Positions 1 to 8,118 of a stretch of 64,000 nt of DNA are shown in pieces. A model generated the notes under the pieces. It had not been told where the DNA came from. It ran no database searches and was given only the letters and a program-made list of their open reading frames with translations. Origin of the DNA: Vibrio gallicus (lineage in GTDB: Bacteria; Pseudomonadota; Gammaproteobacteria; Enterobacterales; Vibrionaceae); the NCBI RefSeq assembly GCF_024346875.1, contig NZ_AP024872.1, forward strand, positions 682,001 through 746,000, written 5' to 3'. Positions within the stretch are counted from its first letter, which is position 1. The number at the start of each line of letters is the position of its first letter. The position numbers were made by a program, and so were the translations under genes.

Positions 1-756
1 GCCAAGCTCGAGGTCATCGCTGCTATTTTCTAGGTCTAGTAGCCATGTATTAGGTGCAACTTCACCGTCAGCAATTTCAGAATGGGTTAAGTCAATATAA
101 AACACACTTGGTTTGGTGCCAGCACTTGGTTTTAATACGGATACATCATGTTCAGCAATTAGTTTGCTTACATTGCTTTGAGGGTCGTTAAGGTCACCGA
201 ATACACGCGCGCCACCTACACAGGTCTCAGCACATGCTGGTAATAGACCTTCTTCTAAGCGGTGTGCACAGAAAGTACATTTATCAGCGATTTTGGTTTC
301 AGAGTTAATAAAGCGTGCGCCATAAGGGCAAGCCGTAACACAAGAGCCACAACCCCAGCATTTATCTGAATCTACCAGTACAATGCCATCTTCACGCTTA
401 AAGGTAGCGCCAGTTGGACATACTGATAAACAGCTTGGGTGTTCACAATGGTTGCAAAGTCTTGGCACAAACGAACGTTTGGTTTCAGGATAGGTTTTAA
501 CCTCAACATCGCTAACCCAGGTTCTAAATTGACCAACAGGGGCATTGTTTTCAAACTTACATGCCACGGTACAGGCTTGACAGCCAACACAGCGTCTAAG
601 GTCTACTACCATTCCCCAGCGCTTACTTGAATCCACTGACTTAACATCTTTGCTAAGCTTTGGAGTAGAAGCGAGTGCCGACACGGCAACGGTTGTTGCT
701 GCTGTCGCAAAAGACCCTCTTAAGATCTGTCGCCGCGTTAATTTTTTTTCAGTCAT
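1..756 (-). CDS. Tat-exported 4Fe-4S ferredoxin subunit of a TtrB/PsrB/NrfC-type oxidoreductase (3' end outside window)
   Basis: The visible 252 codons begin at ATG 756 behind an AGGAAC Shine-Dalgarno. The N-terminus carries a twin-arginine signal (TRRQILRG, then an Ala/Val-rich stretch), so the protein is probably exported folded with its clusters. Four cysteine clusters follow: CVGCQACTVAC, CNHCEHPSCLSVCP, CWGCGSCVTACP and CTFCAHRLEEGLLPAC. This is the DMSO-reductase-family electron-transfer subunit pattern. The region RLCNHC...PTGATFKREDGIV and the block from KCTFCAHRLE to CVGGAR closely resemble tetrathionate reductase TtrB. PsrB, NrfC and ArrB share the fold, so the terminal acceptor (tetrathionate, polysulfide, arsenate or other) is not settled. 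The NrfD-like anchor and molybdopterin subunits would lie beyond base 1. The C-terminus is missing only because the window ends. Confidence 0.85.
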   Translation of the reverse strand, partial: MTEKKLTRRQILRGSFATAATTVAVSALASTPKLSKDVKSVDSSKRWGMVVDLRRCVGCQACTVACKFENNAPVGQFRTWVSDVEVKTYPETKRSFVPRLCNHCEHPSCLSVCPTGATFKREDGIVLVDSDKCWGCGSCVTACPYGARFINSETKIADKCTFCAHRLEEGLLPACAETCVGGARVFGDLNDPQSNVSKLIAEHDVSVLKPSAGTKPSVFYIDLTHSEIADGEVAPNTWLLDLENSSDDLELG

Positions 757-912
757 GTTCTGTTCCTGAGACTTTGATCACTGAAAAGTAATTTAACCTC
801 ATTCTGTTTTTATTCAATGATCTAAAACGGTAATCGTCGAAATACGATTGAGAAATAAGATTCCACGTTACTTCACCCAACTTCAACTACGTAAATCACA
901 ACCAAAACCATA

Positions 913-946
913 AATAAGCGACAAAAGACACATATTGTCGCTTATT
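913..946. repeat. 12-bp perfect inverted repeat in the 757-1265 intergenic gap
   Basis: AATAAGCGACAA (913-924) and TTGTCGCTTATT (935-946) form a perfect 12-bp stem with a 10-nt loop. It sits about 160 bp upstream of the ferredoxin gene in the roughly 510-bp gap between two divergent genes. Read on the minus strand it is followed by TTATTTATGG, a weak U-rich tail, so it could end a short transcript starting between 947 and 1265. It could also be a regulatory hairpin. No coding sequence is evident elsewhere in the gap. Confidence 0.5.
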
Positions 947-1265
947 CACAGTAGGGTGATAACTATAGAAAGGAGAGCGCCATATTAGGATTAAATAAAG
1001 TGTTTCAAACCTTTGTAGTACGCTCCTTTTTATCAAACCAATCATGGCGAAGGATAAACTACATGCACAACAAAGCAGATATTAAAGCGAGGAGGATTCC
1101 CTTTATCCCTTCTCCCTTGCCTGTAATATTTTGATACAAATCACTGCTATTTCGATTATACTGCCCGCCATCTGTAACTTGTTTAACCTACATTTGCCAT
1201 GCCAGTTCAACTGCCTATATGCAATCTATGACTAGGTTAAAATTAAACACTTAAAGGAAAAGAAA

Positions 1266-2624
1266 GTGGAAGAAAAACTACAGCCTAAATACGGGTTGGG
1301 CACAGCCGTTTCTTTAGTCGTCGGTATCGTAGTCGGCATTGGTATCTTTTTTAAAGCGGGTCCAGTTCTTCAAGCAACTGGCGGCAATGGCACATATGCT
1401 ATCGCAGCTTGGATATTGGCGGCACTGCTAACCACCATCGCCGGTGTTGTTATCTCTGAAATAGCATCAATGGGGTCAAAAACTGGCGGTCTGATGTCTT
1501 TTTCAGAAACGGCTTGGGGTGAGCGCTTTGGCTTTTTTGTAGGATGGGTACAAACGGTACTTTATATCCCGCTTATCCTTTCCGTTATCCTATATTACTC
1601 TGCCGTTTTTACCTGCGCATTCTTACAAATAGACACGACCTTACCAGTCCTTGCTGGTTTATGTGCGCTGTATTTTGTGGTTTTTGCCGCAGCAAACTTG
1701 CTAGCAGAATCATTAGGTGGCTTCCTGCAACGTGCAGCAACCATTATTAAGCTGATCCCGCTACTGGGTATCGCGATCTTTGGCTTACTATATAAAGGTG
1801 ATGGCGTTACAGCCTCCGCTCAAGCCGTTGAGTCAGTCACTCATGTTGGCTTTGGCGCTGCAATTGCTGCTGCACTTATCCCTGTATTATTTGCATTTGA
1901 TGGTTGGATCTACGTAACAACTATCGCCCATGAAATTAAAAAGCCACAACGCAACCTACCACTGGCTATGGTAGGTGGACTGGCTATCATCGGTGTGGTG
2001 TACGTTCTATTTACTGCTGGTTTATTATCAGTTGCAGATGGTACTGCCTACGCGTCAGGTGAAATGGGTGTGTCTCAGGTAGCAAACCTATTATTCGGTG
2101 ACACACTAAGTAGTGCACTATTGCTATTTATTGTTATTTCAGCACTAGGTGGCTTCAATGGTTTGATGCTACTTGGCATGCGTATGCCTTATTCGCTGGC
2201 ACTACGCCGCAACTTTAAAGGCTCAACTGCACTGCTAAGCGTATCTGAAAAAACCAACCTACCGGTTCGCTCTGGTGTGACTATGTTGGTATTGGTTGCT
2301 TTCTATATGGTGGTTGGGTTTACTCTGGCCGCAACTAAAGTCAGCAGCAATATCTTTGACCTGTATGGCGATCTACCGGTAGCACTGATGTGGATCATTT
2401 ACGCATTACTGTTCTTAGGGGTACTGCGCCTACGTAAAACACAACCTGATGCCAAGCGTCTAATTCGCGTTCCTGCGTTACCACTATTTGTGTTACTAGC
2501 GATTGCAGGTACTGCTTATGCTTTATATGGCTTTATTCCTGGGCATCTGACGTCATTTGCTCTATCAAGTGCTGTCGCAGCAATTGGTCTAGTCGTATTT
2601 GCAACCTCTAAGCCACGTAAGTAA
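1266..2624 (+). CDS. APC-superfamily amino-acid permease
   Basis: This is a 452-residue integral membrane protein with about twelve hydrophobic segments. Helix 1 carries the glycine-rich VGIVVGIGIFF signature of the APC/LAT amino-acid permease fold, which binds the substrate carboxylate and amino groups. FDGWIYVTTIAHEIKKPQRN in the middle is the usual helix 6 to loop signature. It most resembles the serine/threonine exchanger and YjeM/SteT-like members, but the substrate cannot be read from sequence. The start is GTG 1266, with AAGGAAAAG 5-10 nt upstream. It is a single-gene unit: a strong terminator follows, and the gene before it is divergent. Confidence 0.85.
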   Translation: MEEKLQPKYGLGTAVSLVVGIVVGIGIFFKAGPVLQATGGNGTYAIAAWILAALLTTIAGVVISEIASMGSKTGGLMSFSETAWGERFGFFVGWVQTVLYIPLILSVILYYSAVFTCAFLQIDTTLPVLAGLCALYFVVFAAANLLAESLGGFLQRAATIIKLIPLLGIAIFGLLYKGDGVTASAQAVESVTHVGFGAAIAAALIPVLFAFDGWIYVTTIAHEIKKPQRNLPLAMVGGLAIIGVVYVLFTAGLLSVADGTAYASGEMGVSQVANLLFGDTLSSALLLFIVISALGGFNGLMLLGMRMPYSLALRRNFKGSTALLSVSEKTNLPVRSGVTMLVLVAFYMVVGFTLAATKVSSNIFDLYGDLPVALMWIIYALLFLGVLRLRKTQPDAKRLIRVPALPLFVLLAIAGTAYALYGFIPGHLTSFALSSAVAAIGLVVFATSKPRK

Positions 2625-2649
2625 GCTTAACAGAGACTCCTAATATTAA

Positions 2650-2679
2650 GGCAAAGCTGACTCTAGCTTTGCCTTTTTT
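2650..2679 (+). terminator. rho-independent terminator of the APC permease
   Basis: The 9-bp stem GGCAAAGCT/AGCTTTGCC with a 6-nt loop is followed directly by six T residues, 26 bp after the permease stop. Confidence 0.9.
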
Positions 2680-2841
2680 ATATACAAAGCAAAGTTATTT
2701 AAGCGCTATATGAATAACCCACCACCTTCTCTAAATACATACGCCCTACCCCAAAATTTCCCCATCTATTTGAATTAAATGATATTCATCCCGATGCATT
2801 CATTTGGGTAATCATAGATTCCACTCAGAGTTTTTCCTATT

Positions 2842-2857
2842 TGTGATGAACTTCATT
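2842..2857 (+). promoter_or_regulatory. candidate CRP site upstream of satP
   Basis: TGTGA-TGAACT-TCATT matches the CRP pattern TGTGA-N6-TCACA in eight of ten positions, 45 bp before the satP start. CRP control of acetate uptake genes is known in enterics. Here it is inferred from the motif only. Confidence 0.45.
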
Positions 2858-2901
2858 AAACTCCGCGCTTACTTTTTATAAACTTTTTTGAAGGGCGACT
2901 A

Positions 2902-3489
2902 ATGTCTAAGCAATTAGCCAATCCAGCACCACTAGGTCTAATGGGATTCGGTATGACTACCGTATTACTTAACATCCATAACGCAGGTCTATTTCCACTT
3001 GATTCTATGATCCTAGCAATGGGCATCTTCTATGGTGGTCTAGGTCAAGTATTGGTTGGTATGATGTGCTTTAAACGTGGTGATACGTTCGGTACAACTG
3101 CTTTTACATCATATGGTCTTTTCTGGCTAACCGTAGTTGGCCTTATTGCATTGCCTAAGATGGGTTTCCCAGCTAGCCCCGCTGGCTTCATGGGTTGCTT
3201 CTTCGCTCTTTGGGGTATCTTTACTGGTTTCCTATATATTGGCTCTCTACGTTACCCATTTGCTAAGCAAGTTGTATTTGCTTCTCTAACAATCCTATTC
3301 TTCTTACTAGCGGCACATGAATTTACTGAGAACAGCACTCTCGGTTTTATCGCTGGTATCGAAGGTATCTTCTGCGGTGCTTCAGCAATGTATTTTGCTT
3401 TTGCACAAATTCTAAATGCAGAATATGGCCGAGTAATCCTACCTGTAGGCAGTGCCAAATATCCAAAAGTAGAAACTGCAGCCGCATAA
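2902..3489 (+). CDS. satP: acetate/succinate:proton symporter, SatP (YaaH/GPR1/FUN34 family)
   Basis: At 195 residues it is close to E. coli SatP (188). The family N-terminal motif, NPAPLGLMGFGMTTVLLNIHN, falls at residues 7-27. Six hydrophobic helices follow, with the FYGGLGQVLVGM segment typical of the family. SatP imports acetate and succinate across the inner membrane. The start is ATG 2902 with AAGGGCG 6-10 nt upstream. It stands alone, with a candidate CRP site upstream and a bidirectional terminator shared with the convergent edd. Confidence 0.9.
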   Translation: MSKQLANPAPLGLMGFGMTTVLLNIHNAGLFPLDSMILAMGIFYGGLGQVLVGMMCFKRGDTFGTTAFTSYGLFWLTVVGLIALPKMGFPASPAGFMGCFFALWGIFTGFLYIGSLRYPFAKQVVFASLTILFFLLAAHEFTENSTLGFIAGIEGIFCGASAMYFAFAQILNAEYGRVILPVGSAKYPKVETAAA

Positions 3490-3514
3490 TAAGCGCTCCA
3501 CAACTGTGTTTCGA

Positions 3515-3554
3515 AACCAAAAGCCCCTACTTTATTGAGTAGGGGCTTTTGGTT
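3515..3554. terminator. bidirectional terminator between satP and edd
   Basis: AACCAAAAGCCCCTAC and GTAGGGGCTTTTGGTT form a 16-bp perfect stem with an 8-nt loop. The T-rich arms on both strands would serve the convergent satP and edd units. Confidence 0.85.
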
Positions 3555-3576
3555 ACTTAGTACACCAATAGTATCT

Positions 3577-5370
3577 TCAATCTAAGATAGTCGCCCCCAT
3601 CTCTGCACTAGATATGTTACGACGAAAAATATTAAACAACTCACGACCCGATCCGTAATGAAGATCCGTTTGGTCAACATTAGACTGTTTACGACAATCT
3701 AAATCAGCATCGACGCTAACTTCTCCCGTAAGACCATTAATAGTGATAATATCACCATCTTGGATCTTAGATATTGGTCCACCATGTTCAGCTTCAGGAG
3801 TTAAGTGAATCAAAGCCGGAACCTTACCCGACGCTCCAGATAAGCGACCATCTGTTAAAAGCGCAGTTTTAAATCCTCTCTTCATAACATTTCCCAATAC
3901 TGGCATTAATTTATGGAGCTCTGGCATACCATTTGCGGCAGGACCATTATGACGAACCACAACCACTGAATCTTTATATAATTCACCGTTTTCATAGGCA
4001 CGAGTTACATCATATTGTGAATCAAATACCACTGCCGGTGCAGTAATCACTTGGTTTTCTTTCGCAACCGCACTTACCTTCATGACACCACGGCCAAGGT
4101 TTCCTGAAAGAACCTTCAAACCGCCGCGAATGTTAAATTCACAACCGTTAGGTGCAATAACCTCAGGATCATTGCTATTGATTACGGGTTGGAAAATCAC
4201 ATCACCATCATCAAGCTGCGGAATTGATAAGTAATCTTGCATAGTGCCATAAATTGGCGTTGCGTCCATATGAATTAAGTCGCGGTCTGCAAGCATTTTC
4301 ATTAATGTAGGTACGCCACCGGCTTGTTGGAAACAATTGATATCTGCAGGACCGTTTGGATAAACCTTAGCTAATTGTGGTACTACATTAGATAGGGCAT
4401 CGAAGTCATCCCACGTTACTATGAAGCCAGCGGCTCGGGCAACTGCAATCATATGAATCGTATGGTTAGTACTGCCACCAGAGGCAATCAATGCCACCAA
4501 AGAATTCACTATCGCTTTTTCATCCACTACTTTTGCTAGTGGGCGAGATGAAGCCGAAGAACCTGAGACTGCAACCATATTTTGAATCGCTAGCAAGTTT
4601 AATTGATGGCGAAGTTCACTAGTAACAGGTACAAACGCTGAACCCGGCAACATCAATCCCATAGCCTCAAACACCAGTTGGTTGGTATTGGCAGTACCAA
4701 AGAATGTACACGTACCTGGCGAATGATAAGCACCACACTCCATATTTAATAGTGCCTTGTCATCAACTTCACCAGCAACATGTTGTTGGCGAATTTTCAC
4801 TTTTTCTTCATTTGAAATACCTGTCGGCATAGGACCTGACGGTAAAAAGCAAGCTGGCAGATGGCCAAATGAAAGAGCTCCCATAATCTGTCCTGGGGCA
4901 ATCTTATCGCAAATACCAAGTAATGCCACACAGTCAAATGTATTGTGGCTCAATCCTACAGCAGTCGCTTGCGCAATCAGATCACGTGAGTACATGGAAA
5001 TATCCATACCATCTTGACCTTGAGTCACACCGTCACACATTGCTGGAACTGCACCTGCAACCATAGCACTATGCCCGAGCTTACTCATTTCGTTACGGAT
5101 CATATCAGGGTAACGTTCATACGGTTGATGAGCACTCAACATGTCGTTGTATGCAGTGATAATTCCCATACTAATTTTGGTAAGGTCCAAAACCGTATCC
5201 TTTTTAGATGCGGCACAAACCGACACTGTATGAGCAAGATTACTACAAGCTAATGAAGAACGGTTTGGCCCCTGTTGAAGCTGTTTTTCTACACGCTTCA
5301 AATACGCTTGGCGTCTTGCCATGCTCCTTTTAGCAATGTTGCTAGTAACTTGGGTGATGATAGTATCCAT
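3577..5370 (-). CDS. edd: phosphogluconate dehydratase (Entner-Doudoroff pathway)
   Basis: This cytoplasmic enzyme of 597 residues (E. coli Edd has 603) dehydrates 6-phosphogluconate to 2-keto-3-deoxy-6-phosphogluconate. It belongs to the IlvD/Edd family. Cysteines that fit the 4Fe-4S ligands occur in MCDGVTQG, LGICDKIAPG and ECGAYHSPGTCTFFGTANT, and the C-terminal DGRLSGASGKVPA motif is typical. The context (gntK 3 nt upstream) and the ENGELYKDSVVV block mark it as Edd, not dihydroxyacid dehydratase. No eda aldolase, which would cleave its product, is present in the window. It is probably co-transcribed with gntK from the GntR/CRP-controlled promoter at about 5.95 kb. Confidence 0.95.
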   Translation of the reverse strand: MDTIITQVTSNIAKRSMARRQAYLKRVEKQLQQGPNRSSLACSNLAHTVSVCAASKKDTVLDLTKISMGIITAYNDMLSAHQPYERYPDMIRNEMSKLGHSAMVAGAVPAMCDGVTQGQDGMDISMYSRDLIAQATAVGLSHNTFDCVALLGICDKIAPGQIMGALSFGHLPACFLPSGPMPTGISNEEKVKIRQQHVAGEVDDKALLNMECGAYHSPGTCTFFGTANTNQLVFEAMGLMLPGSAFVPVTSELRHQLNLLAIQNMVAVSGSSASSRPLAKVVDEKAIVNSLVALIASGGSTNHTIHMIAVARAAGFIVTWDDFDALSNVVPQLAKVYPNGPADINCFQQAGGVPTLMKMLADRDLIHMDATPIYGTMQDYLSIPQLDDGDVIFQPVINSNDPEVIAPNGCEFNIRGGLKVLSGNLGRGVMKVSAVAKENQVITAPAVVFDSQYDVTRAYENGELYKDSVVVVRHNGPAANGMPELHKLMPVLGNVMKRGFKTALLTDGRLSGASGKVPALIHLTPEAEHGGPISKIQDGDIITINGLTGEVSVDADLDCRKQSNVDQTDLHYGSGRELFNIFRRNISSAEMGATILD

Positions 5371-5373
5371 AGC

Positions 5374-5895
5374 TTAACCTAAATACTGTTGGCTTGCGGT
5401 TATACAATCCAAGACAACTTGTTCAATGTCATTTGCAACGTCAATCTGATGAGTTTTCGCTTCTTCAATTGTTGGGATTTCTAAAGTTGCGAATTGATTG
5501 TGTAGCAAGTCTGTAGGCATAAAGTGCCCTTCTCGGTTTTCCATTCGTTCCGCGATAATCTCTTTATTTGCATGCAAATGAAGGAATACCACATTGTCAT
5601 TCCCTTCCCGAATTTTATCGCGATATGCCTTCTTCAAGGCTGAACATACAATGACACCATTCTCATTTTTCATCTGCATACTAAAAGCAGCATCACGAAT
5701 ACGCTCTAGCCATGGAGCACGATCTTCATCATTGAGAGCCTCGCCACCAGACATTTTAAGGACATTTTCCCTCGGATGTAGGTCATCACCATCGATAAAC
5801 TTAAACCCCCCTTGAGTAGCCAGCATGCTTCCAACTGTAGATTTCCCAGTACTTGATACACCCATTATTATAAAAACTGCAGTATCTGTTTCCAT
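5374..5895 (-). CDS. gntK: gluconokinase (thermoresistant GntK/IdnK family)
   Basis: The 173-residue P-loop kinase phosphorylates gluconate at C6 with ATP, producing the substrate of Edd. The Walker A motif GVSSTGKSTVG lies at residues 13-23. FIDGDDLHPRENVLKMSGG and VCSALKKAYRD are the gluconokinase signatures. ATG 5895 has an AGGAAA Shine-Dalgarno. The gene ends 3 nt before edd, so the two are translationally close. A GntR operator half-overlapping the promoter region and a CRP site lie 60-96 bp upstream, which suggests gluconate induction and catabolite control. Confidence 0.95.
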   Translation of the reverse strand: METDTAVFIIMGVSSTGKSTVGSMLATQGGFKFIDGDDLHPRENVLKMSGGEALNDEDRAPWLERIRDAAFSMQMKNENGVIVCSALKKAYRDKIREGNDNVVFLHLHANKEIIAERMENREGHFMPTDLLHNQFATLEIPTIEEAKTHQIDVANDIEQVVLDCITASQQYLG

Positions 5896-5954
5896 GTCGT
5901 TTTTCCTAACACAAAATATCTGGAAAACACCTTAGCACTTCGTAATACGCCAAT

Positions 5955-5966
5955 GTTACCCGTAAC
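5955..5966. promoter_or_regulatory. GntR operator upstream of gntK-edd
   Basis: GTTACCCGTAAC has the arms GTTA and TAAC spaced by 4 nt, matching the E. coli GntR operator form GTTA-N4-TAAC. It lies 60 bp upstream of gntK and next to a CRP site. Confidence 0.75.
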
Positions 5967-5975
5967 CTATATAAT

Positions 5976-5991
5976 CGTGACTTAAATCACA
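5976..5991. promoter_or_regulatory. CRP site upstream of gntK-edd
   Basis: CGTGA-CTTAAA-TCACA fits TGTGA-N6-TCACA with one mismatch. It is centred about 88 bp before the gntK start, directly upstream of the GntR operator in the gntK transcription direction. Catabolite activation of gluconate kinase by CRP is known in E. coli. Confidence 0.7.
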
Positions 5992-6093
5992 ATATATATC
6001 TAGTTATAACCTCAAATGTTATGCACCTTGATGTGGTAAATATTCTAAAAACGTTTCACGGAACAATGACGTACTTGATAATTTATCTATAAA

Positions 6094-6142
6094 TTTTCCT
6101 AGCATATATCCAAGGAGTTTACATGAGAGGGTGCTAGGAAAA
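6094..6142. repeat. 11-bp perfect inverted repeat in the gntR-gntK gap (5896-6238)
   Basis: TTTTCCTAGCA (6094-6104) and TGCTAGGAAAA (6132-6142) are exact reverse complements separated by 27 nt. The loop contains AAGGAG and an ATG that opens a four-codon frame ending in the right arm. It lies downstream of gntR and could weakly terminate it, but lacks a GC-rich stem. Apart from the GntR and CRP sites nothing else is recognised in this 343-bp gap. Confidence 0.45.
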
Positions 6143-6238
6143 AGCGAACTTAGTTGAGGGCAACAAGCCTAGTTGGAAGAAATAAAACAACGTTCATACC
6201 TTACCGTTTGTAATATCATGACGTTTCAATCAAACTAA

Positions 6239-7240
6239 TTACGAGCTTGCACCCTGAGTAATTGTGAACCCGAGATTGTGCATTTGATTGTCAATAGTTA
6301 ATCCTTCGATTCGGTCAAGTAACAATTTAGCACTCCTCTCGCCAATTTCGTACCTGGGAGTATAAACACTGGTAAGGCTGGGTGTAATTGCTTGTCCAAT
6401 ATCAAGGGCGTTGTAACCAATTACAGCTAACTGCTGGGGAATTAGAATCCCCTTTTCTCGAGCAGCTAAAATCACCCCGATTGCAATATCATCATTGGTA
6501 CAAAAAACACCATCAAAATCAGAATATTCAGACATAGCTCGATCCAATAGCTCTCGACCAAGAGTGAAACTTGAATGATTTGATGTAAGAAAATGGTATT
6601 TCTGATAACCAGCATCATTAATTGCCATATCATAACCTTCCATACGATACTTAGTGCGATTGTCGAGTCTCGCACCAAAATAGGCGATTCGCTTCTTACC
6701 ACTATCAATCATTTTCTGGGTAGCAGCATACGCGGCAGCCTTATGATCTAATCCAACAACAATGTCAATTGGATTGTCAGTCAACTCCATTGCTTCAATA
6801 ACTGGTATCCCAGCAGTTTTAAGCATTTTCAAAGTTCGTTCAGAGTGAGATGTACTTGTTAGGATCACTCCATCGACATGATACGAAAGTAATGTGTCAA
6901 TCTTTCTCTCTTCTATCTCTTCATTATATCCATAATGTGATAGTAATACCTCGTAACCTCGTTTGTTCGTAACTGCTTCAATACCTTGTACAAAATGAGA
7001 AAACACTTGATTTGATAACGAAGGTATTAACACACCTATAGATCTACTCGATGCTTTAGAAAGCATTGCCGGGGCCCGATTTTGTATATACCCAATCTTT
7101 TCAATAGCCTTTGCTATTTTTTCTCTTGTTACTTCAGATACAGTTGCTGGGTTCCGCAAACACCTACTTACCGTCATCTTCGTCACACCAACTTCGTCAG
7201 CAATATCTTGAAGAGAAGGTCGCCCTTTACTTGTCGCCAT
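6239..7240 (-). CDS. gntR: LacI-family gluconate repressor GntR
   Basis: This is a 333-residue regulator (E. coli GntR has 331). The N-terminal helix-turn-helix SLQDIADEVGVTKMTVSRCL (residues 9-28) is followed by the hinge segment GYIQNRAPAMLSKASSRSIG. A periplasmic-binding-protein-like effector domain follows, with FCTNDDIAIG typical of LacI members. The runs VTKMTVSR.LRNP, GYI.NRAP, SNQVF and FGARLDNRT match E. coli GntR closely, so identification beyond the family level is reasonable. It should repress gntK-edd and the divergent TRAP operon and release on binding gluconate or gluconate-6-phosphate. GTTA-TAAC sites lie in front of both units and close to its own start. Confidence 0.88.
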   Translation of the reverse strand: MATSKGRPSLQDIADEVGVTKMTVSRCLRNPATVSEVTREKIAKAIEKIGYIQNRAPAMLSKASSRSIGVLIPSLSNQVFSHFVQGIEAVTNKRGYEVLLSHYGYNEEIEERKIDTLLSYHVDGVILTSTSHSERTLKMLKTAGIPVIEAMELTDNPIDIVVGLDHKAAAYAATQKMIDSGKKRIAYFGARLDNRTKYRMEGYDMAINDAGYQKYHFLTSNHSSFTLGRELLDRAMSEYSDFDGVFCTNDDIAIGVILAAREKGILIPQQLAVIGYNALDIGQAITPSLTSVYTPRYEIGERSAKLLLDRIEGLTIDNQMHNLGFTITQGASS

Positions 7241-7272
7241 TCCGTTACTTCCTAATCCAGGACATCATGACT

Positions 7273-7283
7273 GTTACTATAAC
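7273..7283. promoter_or_regulatory. variant GntR operator in front of gntR
   Basis: GTTACTATAAC has the same GTTA and TAAC arms as the other two sites, but with a 3-nt instead of 4-nt spacer. It lies 33 bp upstream of the gntR start, where it could mediate autoregulation. The shorter spacer makes binding uncertain. Confidence 0.4.
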
Positions 7284-7552
7284 ATTTACGACTTAAAAAG
7301 ATAAGCCATCACATCCAATATAATCAGTTAGCTTAGTAGTTGAAACAATGAATAGAAATATTCAATAACCTCACAAACTCAAAGTCACGACCCAAATACC
7401 ATAAAAAACCAAAGTTGAATAAAAACAATGATTTACACCAAATCAACATAGGCATATTTATTCATACGTTGTGGTTTTTATTTGAAGTGACACACATTTT
7501 TAGTCAATACCCATTTTATATTTCCTTACTAGATTATAAACTCGCCCCATAC

Positions 7553-7564
7553 GTTACCGATAAC
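7553..7564. promoter_or_regulatory. GntR operator in front of the TRAP operon
   Basis: GTTACCGATAAC, with flanking CATAC and ATTT, matches the GntR operator (GTTA-N4-TAAC). It is 35 bp before the first TRAP gene and just downstream of a TATAAA-like -10 at about 7536-7541. Bound repressor would therefore block the promoter. Nothing else is recognised in the AT-rich 7241-7599 gap apart from this site and the variant near gntR. Confidence 0.75.
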
Positions 7565-7599
7565 ATTTAAGGTAACATTACTTAAACTTAGAGGTTCTT

Positions 7600-8118
7600 A
7601 TGGATGTCTTCAATAATGCCGTGATATTCATCACAAAAGTATTAGAGAAACTACTAATATTCATTATGTGGATAATGGTATCTGCAGTTATATGGCAAGT
7701 ATTCACTCGGTTTGTCATTAATTCTCCTTCAACATTTACCGATGAATTAAGCCGGTACCTAATGCAATGGGTTGGTATTTTAGGTGGCGCATATGTTTAT
7801 GCTCTAAAGCGCCACTTAGCTATTGAAGTCCTAATCGAAAAACTATCTGAGAAAAGAAAACATATTCTATCGATAATAATCAGCTCAATAGTTTTGATTT
7901 TCTGCTCAATTGTTCTTATATATGGCGGATTTTCTACCGTTCAAACAACCTTAGAATTCAATCAAGTCTCACCAAGCTTATCCTTATTTGGAACAAACCT
8001 ACCAATGGGATACGTTTATTTATCCGCTCCTATTTCAGGAATGATAATTTCACTTTGCTCAGTGAATGACATTATTCAGTCTTTCCACAAAATGGTAAAA
8101 AAGAGTGGTAATCTATAA
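7600..8118 (+). CDS. TRAP transporter small membrane subunit (DctQ family)
   Basis: This 172-residue protein has four hydrophobic helices. The DctQ-type block DELSRYLMQWVGILGGAYVYALKRH (residues 48-72) has the usual Glu-Leu-Ser-Arg pattern, and ends in the H-LAIEVL motif. It stabilises the large permease in the inner membrane. It is the first gene of a five-gene operon and overlaps dctM by one base (TAATG). The GntR operator 35 bp upstream suggests induction by gluconate or a related sugar acid. The substrate itself is inferred only from this regulation. Confidence 0.88.
   Translation: MDVFNNAVIFITKVLEKLLIFIMWIMVSAVIWQVFTRFVINSPSTFTDELSRYLMQWVGILGGAYVYALKRHLAIEVLIEKLSEKRKHILSIIISSIVLIFCSIVLIYGGFSTVQTTLEFNQVSPSLSLFGTNLPMGYVYLSAPISGMIISLCSVNDIIQSFHKMVKKSGNL

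Noticed and set aside
3577..5370. Dihydroxyacid dehydratase (IlvD) instead of Edd
   Set aside because: The link to gntK, the length and the Edd-specific blocks favour Edd.
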